Shown: in pieces, positions 14,199 through 17,492 of the stretch
How positions within the stretch are numbered: the stretch's first letter is position 1
Layout of the letters: the number at the start of each line of letters is the position of its first letter
Assembly (NCBI GenBank): GCA_037439685.1
Contig: JBBIVO010000037.1
Coordinates: 1 to 17,492 of the forward strand
Length of the DNA stretch: 17,492 nt
Origin: JAGTRB01 sp037439685
GTDB taxonomy: Archaea > Thermoproteota > Bathyarchaeia > TCS64
Direction of reading: 5' to 3'
Position numbers and translations under genes: made by a program
Notes under the pieces: generated by a model
Seen by the model: the letters and a program-made list of their open reading frames with translations, nothing else
What the model was told of the DNA's origin: nothing
Database searches by the model: none

Positions 14199-14623
14199 GG
14201 AGCATAGATATGGCCCGGGAGTATATCGAGAGGGCCTCAAGAACCCTAGGCGAGGCCAGGAACGCCTTCCAGGCCGGGGACAGCCCCCTCACGGTCAGGA
14301 GGGCCCAGGAGGCTGTGGAGCTCTCGCTGAAGGCGGCGCTCAGGCTCCTCGCCGTGGAGTACCCCAAAGAGCACGACCTCAGGGATATCCTATTGGAGGT
14401 TGCCGAGCACAGGGAGATGCCCGACTGGTTCAAGGCTGATCTGGAGTTCATGGCATCGGTCTCCAGCGACCTCGCAAGGAAGAGAGGCCCAGCCTTCTAC
14501 GGGGATGAGGCCGCCCTAAGACCCCCATCATCCCTATTCACCAAGGAAGACGCCTTAAACGCCCTCCTTAACGCTGAGAGGGTTCACAACAACTGCAGAA
14601 GATTGATCGAGACCATCTCCTGA
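14195..14623 (+). CDS. HEPN domain protein (COG2250-like), partner of the MNT protein
   Basis: This 142-residue all-helical protein contains REYIERASRTLGEARNAF, VRRAQEAVELSLKAALRLL, YPKEHDLRDIL, RKRGPAFYGDEA and LFTKEDALNALLNAERV. These are typical of HEPN proteins encoded next to minimal nucleotidyltransferases. The start is the ATG at 14195, which overlaps the TGA of the MNT gene (ATGA), so translation is coupled. Many HEPN toxins have an R-X4-6-H RNase motif; none is visible here, so this protein may not be a nuclease or may use other residues. The pair may be a toxin-antitoxin module or a substrate-modifying pair. It lies 127 bases upstream of tRNA-Val and the composition change. Confidence 0.8.
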   Translation: MRSIDMAREYIERASRTLGEARNAFQAGDSPLTVRRAQEAVELSLKAALRLLAVEYPKEHDLRDILLEVAEHREMPDWFKADLEFMASVSSDLARKRGPAFYGDEAALRPPSSLFTKEDALNALLNAERVHNNCRRLIETIS

Positions 14624-14749
14624 CCAGCCAGAAAGATTAGACATAAAAGAGTTCTAGGGCATCACCATCTCTGAGCGGCCCAACCTAGAGGTTTCCAGAG
14701 CGAAAGAGAGAAAAAGGGCTATAGGAATTAGATAGAAGAGCGAACTCGC

Positions 14750-14821
14750 GGGCCGGTGGTCTAGTGGTATGACACCGCCTTGACGCGGCGGTGGTCGCCG
14801 GTTCGAACCCGGCCCGGCCCA
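14750..14821 (+). tRNA. tRNA-Val(GAC), intronless
   Basis: The acceptor stem GGGCCGG pairs with CCGGCCC, the anticodon stem CCGCC with GGCGG, and the loop TTGACGC gives anticodon GAC (valine). The T arm is GCCGG-TTCGAAC-CCGGC. Discriminator A is at 14821 and CCA is not encoded. A weak box A CTATAGG is at 14719-14725, about 28 bases upstream. It marks the boundary between GC-rich sequence on the left and AT-rich sequence on the right, a position where mobile DNA often sits. Confidence 0.96.
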
Positions 14822-14825
14822 CTAT

Positions 14826-14831
14826 ATTTTT
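14826..14831 (+). terminator. T-run terminator after tRNA-Val
   Basis: Six T residues begin five bases after the tRNA end, the usual archaeal intrinsic termination signal. Confidence 0.5.
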
Positions 14832-14877
14832 TAAGTGAGTCTCCAAAAATCTATTCTATTTAGAGATAGCTGGTTTA

Positions 14878-15030
14878 ATGCTGATGGGTAAAGGTAGGAT
14901 AATCCGAATTTCAGGGAACAAGCTGGGCATCTACATACCCGCAAAACTTCACAGCAATCGGGCTTTCCCATTTAGACCAAGACAGGACGTTAAGGTTAGG
15001 ATAGAAAAGAAAAGGCTAATCATAGAGTGA
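14878..15030 (+). CDS. small AbrB/SpoVT-like swapped-hairpin DNA-binding protein
   Basis: This 50-residue frame starts MLMGKGRIIRISGNKLGIYIP. The pattern of a strand, G-N-K-L-G-I-Y-I-P, then RQDVKVRIEKKRLIIE, is the swapped-hairpin AbrB fold found in many antitoxins and small archaeal regulators. The length fits a bare domain with no extra tail. The frame was too short for routine gene tracks. It begins 56 bases after tRNA-Val and is AT-rich, like the sequence to its right. A short frame follows immediately. It may be an orphan antitoxin, as no PIN-domain toxin follows, or a local regulator. Confidence 0.65.
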   Translation: MLMGKGRIIRISGNKLGIYIPAKLHSNRAFPFRPRQDVKVRIEKKRLIIE

Positions 15031-15034
15031 TGGT

Positions 15035-15136
15035 GTGAGAGGAAAGCCCAAGAATGAAATTGTTGTGAAAATACCATCGCACTGGGGTAAGAGGAAAATA
15101 TTTGACTGGGGTAAAGTTCCGTGGAACACAGTATAG
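15035..15136 (+). CDS. very short open frame (33 codons) after the AbrB-like gene, uncertain
   Basis: It starts with GTG at 15035, four bases after the AbrB-like stop, and reads VRGKPKNEIVVKIPSHWGKRKIFDWGKVPWNTV before TAG at 15134-15136. The composition is protein-like (basic and aromatic residues, no low-complexity run). It could be a small coupled protein or the remnant of a longer one; no family is recognised. Its TAG touches a perfect 20-base palindrome-like element. Confidence 0.3.
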   Translation: MRGKPKNEIVVKIPSHWGKRKIFDWGKVPWNTV

Positions 15137-15154
15137 CTTATCGTGCGATAAGCT
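15135..15154. repeat. perfect inverted repeat AGCTTATCG-TG-CGATAAGCT
   Basis: Nine-base arms surround a two-base centre. No T-run follows on either strand, so it is not a standard intrinsic terminator. It could be an operator, possibly of the AbrB-like protein just upstream, or a boundary element of the AT-rich block. Confidence 0.45.
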
Positions 15155-15198
15155 TCATAATAAAAAAATTTCCTTCCGAGCCAAATTAAACATTTACT

Positions 15199-15473
15199 TT
15201 AAAACTTGACGGATGGTGCTACTTCCTCTTCCCCTTTTTTATAACGACTTGTGATATGTTTGATTACTTTGGCCAGCGGCTCATACTTAAAGACAAAAGT
15301 GTGGCCCTTTTTGCTTGCTGCGTAGAGCCATGCGCCATAGTATAATGGGGGACCGAGAATTTAGCCCAGGCTGGTTCCAACAGACCATACGCTAACCACG
15401 CTACTCCAAGCCCTAAACTCAGAAGGCCCAAGTGCTTGTAAAGACTTTTTCTTTGAATCCTCCATTTAATCAC
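15199..15473 (-). CDS. small membrane protein of unknown function, one frame break
   Basis: From GTG 15473 the minus strand encodes KWRIQRKSLYKHLGLLSLGLGVAWLAYGLLEPAWAK, with one clear membrane segment. One base back, the frame continues ILGPPLYYGAWLYAASKKGHTFVFKYEPL and ends VAPSVKF at TAA 15201-15199. Adding one A to the AAA run (plus-strand TTT, 15360-15362) joins them into about 91 residues with one or two membrane segments and a basic, then acidic, tail. In the uncorrected frame the protein would stop at 15264. It is oriented toward tRNA-Val, and its 5' end is about 60 bases from the first attC-like site. In cassette terms it would be an inverted cassette gene. The family is not recognised. 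Confidence 0.5.
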
Positions 15474-15534
15474 CTATTAAAAGTTGAAGTTCTGTCTATA
15501 ATAGTTATCATGCCTTGCTTCATTTCACTTGGTC

Positions 15535-15613
15535 ACTTTACAGCTGATAAAAGGCTTCGCTACGTATCGCCCAAATTGCCCTCGGCACTTTAGATATCCG
15601 CAAACCGTTATAC
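15535..15613 (+). repeat. attC: attC-like recombination site 1 (integron-type)
   Basis: The 3' end is the core GTTATAC (15607-15613), preceded by a five-base spacer AAACC and the box TATCCGC (15595-15601). Near the 5' end GCTGATA (15543-15549) is complementary to that box except for one base. The inverse core is present only as ACTTTAC (15535-15541). Next to the boxes AAAG (15550-15553) can pair with CTTT (15588-15591), leaving AGA unpaired like an extrahelical bulge. The site shares 19 identical bases (15546-15564) with site 2. Integron attC sites have this conserved-ends, variable-middle, imperfect-palindrome layout. Confidence 0.7.
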
Positions 15614-15677
15614 GAAATGCTCACTTCGGGGTGAAAATATAAACATATGAACGAATTGAACATTTAGGGGGTTAATG

Positions 15678-16250
15678 ATGAGATTGTTTGATTTACTAAG
15701 AAATCCAACCGAATTTTTTGAAAAAGTTAGAGATGAAAAATTGGAAGCCCGCTTTCAAATTCTTTTTGGTAATTACAGTAATTCTCTCTATTGTTACGCC
15801 AATTATGAATTATTTTAGAATCGAGAGTACGGACTTCTCCTCGGCGTACCAGGCTCAAATTTTGGCTTATAGATTTTTGAAAGGCACCTTATTAACTCAA
15901 TACGGAACTTCGGCATATCTGATTGAAGCATTTTTTATTATGGGGTTCGCCGTTATTATATTACTTTTCCTAACAGGATTTTTACACCTGACCTTTAGGC
16001 TGATGGGTGGTAAAGGACCGGTTTTAAACGCTTGGAAGGCTTCATGTTATGGGGTCGGCCCCTGTATACTTGGCGGATTCTTGCCACACATATCGCTATT
16101 TGCAGCTTTTTATTCTCTCATCCTACAGCTTTATATCGGGCCAAGGGTTCTATACAGAGTCAAAGAATCAAGAGCGATAGTTTTTTGGCAATTGTGCTCG
16201 CTTTAATTTTTATAAAAATGTTTATAAAAGGCACAACAGTGGGGTTTTAA
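15678..16250 (+). CDS. Yip1-family membrane protein (two frame breaks)
   Basis: ATG 15678 (15675 also possible) follows GGGGG at 15667-15671. The protein opens RLFDLLRNPTEFFEKVRDE. It continues after a break at the A-run (15733-15737) as NWKPAFKFFLVITVIL, and after a second break at the T-run (16180-16185) as LAIVLALIFIKMFIKGTTVGF. Adding one A and one T joins all three into about 190 residues. The N-terminal 'NPxEFF..V ... W..AF' segment followed by four to five membrane helices, with GPVLNAWKASCYGVGPCILGGFLP in the third, fits archaeal and bacterial Yip1-domain proteins. Their function is unclear. It ends one base before the CPBP start, so the two are co-transcribed. Confidence 0.72.
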
Positions 16251-16251
16251 A

Positions 16252-17163
16252 ATGAATGAAAAAGCCAAAAAGGCAGGATTATTTATTGGAATAAGCTTTA
16301 CTCTTAGCTGGCTTATAGTAATCCTATTTCTTGTTTTTGGCGGCAAGTGGGGCACACCTAATGCGATGCTAATAGTAACAATGTTCATGTTTATGCCCAT
16401 GACATCTGCAATCTTAGTCCAGAAATTTATCTATAAACAGCCGTTAAAGAAGCCTTTAGGAATTTCTTTTAAATTAAACCGATGGTGGCTGGTGGCTTGG
16501 TTACTTCCAACACTTATTGCCTTTGCTACCATAGGAGTCAGTTTACTTATTCCAGGAATAACTTATTCCCCGGAGATGACTGGATTTTTTGAAAGATTTG
16601 AGGGGATTATACCACCAGCGCAACTTCATCAAATGAAAGAGCAAATGACCGCTTTCCCCATTCATATCTTCTGGATTGCCTTAATCCAAGGTTTGCTAGC
16701 TGGGATTACTATAAATGCCATTGCTGGCTTTGGTGAAGAGCTTGGTTGGAGGGGATTTCTTCAAAGGGAGTTCAGTTATATGGGTTTCTGGCGTTCATCA
16801 GCTATTATTGGGCTTATTTGGGGCATATGGCATGCTCCTATCATTCTACAAGGACATAATTATCCTCAGCATCCAGTTGAAGGTGCATTTATGATGGTAC
16901 CTTTTTGTCTTCTCCTTTCTCCCATATTTAGTTATATTAGACTAAAGTCAAAATCTGTTATTGTTGCTTCAATTGTTCATGGCTCCCTTAATGGTACTGC
17001 AGGATTAGCCATCATCCCAGTTAAAGGAGGAAATGATTTAATCATCGGGGTTACTGGGGCAGCAGGGTTCATCGTTCTTTTGATTGTGAACCTTTTTATA
17101 TTCTTTTTCAACCATTCCATTAGAGAAATACCTGTGAACGCTATCATGGAGGGCACTAAATGA
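16252..17163 (+). CDS. CPBP family intramembrane metalloprotease (CAAX/Abi type)
   Basis: This intact 303-residue polytopic membrane protein has the family motifs in order: GEELGWRGFL (Glu162, Glu163, Arg167), IWGIWHAP (His194) and VHGSLNG (His243, Asn247). These form the active site of CAAX-processing and bacteriocin-immunity type intramembrane proteases. About eight membrane segments surround them. The ATG at 16252 follows the Yip1 stop by one base; GTGGGG about ten bases upstream may act as SD. The sequence GHNYPQHPVEG after the second motif marks a particular CPBP subgroup. The substrate is unknown. The gene is AT-rich, is followed after 18 bases by an attC-like site, and is likely to have been acquired. 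It may alter or cleave a membrane partner such as the Yip1-like protein. Confidence 0.9.
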   Translation: MNEKAKKAGLFIGISFTLSWLIVILFLVFGGKWGTPNAMLIVTMFMFMPMTSAILVQKFIYKQPLKKPLGISFKLNRWWLVAWLLPTLIAFATIGVSLLIPGITYSPEMTGFFERFEGIIPPAQLHQMKEQMTAFPIHIFWIALIQGLLAGITINAIAGFGEELGWRGFLQREFSYMGFWRSSAIIGLIWGIWHAPIILQGHNYPQHPVEGAFMMVPFCLLLSPIFSYIRLKSKSVIVASIVHGSLNGTAGLAIIPVKGGNDLIIGVTGAAGFIVLLIVNLFIFFFNHSIREIPVNAIMEGTK

Positions 17164-17181
17164 AATGGAATAAGGGCCTGT

Positions 17182-17264
17182 GTATAACAGCGGATAAAAG
17201 GCTTCGCTACGCTTCACCCAAATCCAGCCTTCGGCGGGACTTCTTCTATGCCGGGAACGTTTAC
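17182..17264 (+). repeat. attC: attC-like recombination site 2 (integron-type)
   Basis: The 5' inverse core GTATAAC (17182-17188) is the exact reverse complement of the core GTTATAC of site 1. One base later comes GCGGATA (17190-17196), the exact reverse complement of the TATCCGC box of site 1. The 3' end reads TATGCCG (17247-17253), a five-base spacer GGAAC, then GTTTAC (17259-17264), which equals GTTATAC minus one A. A hairpin-prone middle (GCCTTCGGC, 17228-17236) lies between. The 19 bases at 17193-17211 are identical to site 1. Confidence 0.7.
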
Positions 17265-17492
17265 TAGTGATAGGCGGCTTCTTCGGAATATTTTTCGCCC
17301 AAATTTATGGAAGTGTTTCTTTCAATGTCATCTAATTTCTCAGTCCAACTGGAGTTGTTGAGAACTCTTTGTCTAATCATTTTTCTAATTTCTTTTCTCA
17401 GTCTTCCCCTCCAAGAAACTTTCCTTAAATTCTAAATCTTTAGCTTTCAAGTTTCTGATGATCTCTTCTGAAGCGCTTAAAACTTTTGTAGA
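17264..17492 (-). CDS. C-terminal end of an unrecognised protein, cut by the window edge, with a frame break
   Basis: The minus strand from the window edge reads KVLSASEEIIRNLKAKDLEFK, then changes frame near 17410-17420. It continues as WRGRLRKEIRKMIRQRV and ends SINLGEKYSEEAAYH at the TAG touching the attC-like site (17266-17264). The lysine/arginine-rich helical middle and AT-rich codons are protein-like. No family is recognised. It would be an inverted gene in the next cassette. A net change of one base forward, or two single-base losses, is needed to join the frames. Confidence 0.4.

Larger units (their letters stand above)
15608..17259 (+). mobile_element. putative integron gene cassette carrying the Yip1-like and CPBP genes
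   Basis: A cassette is defined from the cut point G^TT of the upstream site to the G^TT of the next site. Here that gives about 1650 bases with two genes reading toward their own attC-like site, a 62-74 base lead before the first gene, and 18 bases between the second stop and the site. This is standard cassette geometry, though two-gene cassettes are less common. No integrase gene or attI is visible, so on this window it would be a cluster of attC sites lacking integrase. The bases are AT-rich relative to the left side. Confidence 0.6.

Noticed and set aside
15135..15154. The palindrome as an intrinsic terminator.
   Set aside because: No T-run follows it on either strand, and the centre is only two bases.
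17267..17306. A third copy of the attC-like repeat (GATAGGCGGCTTCTTCGG ... CGCCCAAATTT).
   Set aside because: The likeness is short and gapped, no core GTTATAC follows, and it lies inside the coding end of the minus-strand partial gene.
1..17492. CRISPR array, integrase or transposase gene.
   Set aside because: No regular short repeats with spacers, and no tyrosine recombinase or DDE motifs were seen in any frame.

Overview
The window looks like a piece of an archaeal chromosome, probably a thermophilic or anaerobic lineage of the Thermoproteota/Bathyarchaeia kind, seen as a metagenome-type assembly. The archaeal reading rests on several things. There is an archaeal class I CCA-adding enzyme, a COG2112-type kinase and the archaeal UPF0200/UPF0201 pair. 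Two tRNA genes carry introns, one with a bulge-helix-bulge fold, and none of the three encodes CCA. TATA-like box A elements lie about 25 bases upstream of start codons or tRNA 5' ends. The exact lineage cannot be fixed from the sequence.

Layout. Positions 1-289 hold the end of an MFS transporter; 436-543 tRNA-Pro(GGG) with an intron (minus). At 849-1712 is an amidohydrolase; 1741-3919 a two-gene minus operon (CCA-adding enzyme, then a kinase). At 4063-6382 a saccharopine/lysine dehydrogenase-like gene and a pentein amidinotransferase-like gene are transcribed divergently. A gene-free stretch follows to about 7030, then an MBL-fold hydrolase (7086-8081). A minus operon at 8093-9901 encodes a radical SAM activase, a UPF0200 nucleotide kinase and a UPF0201 protein. 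Another gene-free stretch leads to an intron-containing tRNA-Phe (10719-10815), a small minus-strand gene (10924-11202) and a large M28-like peptidase split by a frame break (11295-13345). Positions 13690-14623 carry an MNT/HEPN pair and 14750-14821 tRNA-Val(GAC).

After tRNA-Val the composition drops abruptly from GC-rich to AT-rich. This right-hand part (14822-17492) carries a small AbrB-like protein, a small membrane protein, a Yip1-like plus CPBP-protease membrane gene pair, and a cut-off gene at the edge. The Yip1/CPBP pair is bracketed by two copies of a 70-85 base element built like integron attC sites. Each has a core end (GTTATAC or GTTTAC), an inverse core (GTATAAC or a decayed form), inner complementary boxes and a shared 19-base core. 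The best reading is an integron-type gene-cassette array without a visible integrase, next to a tRNA gene in an archaeal context. This is the most interesting signal in the window.

Caution: at least five genes are interrupted by what looks like loss of exactly one base, mostly in homopolymer runs. This is more likely sequencing or assembly undercalling than biology, and the affected genes are probably intact in the organism.
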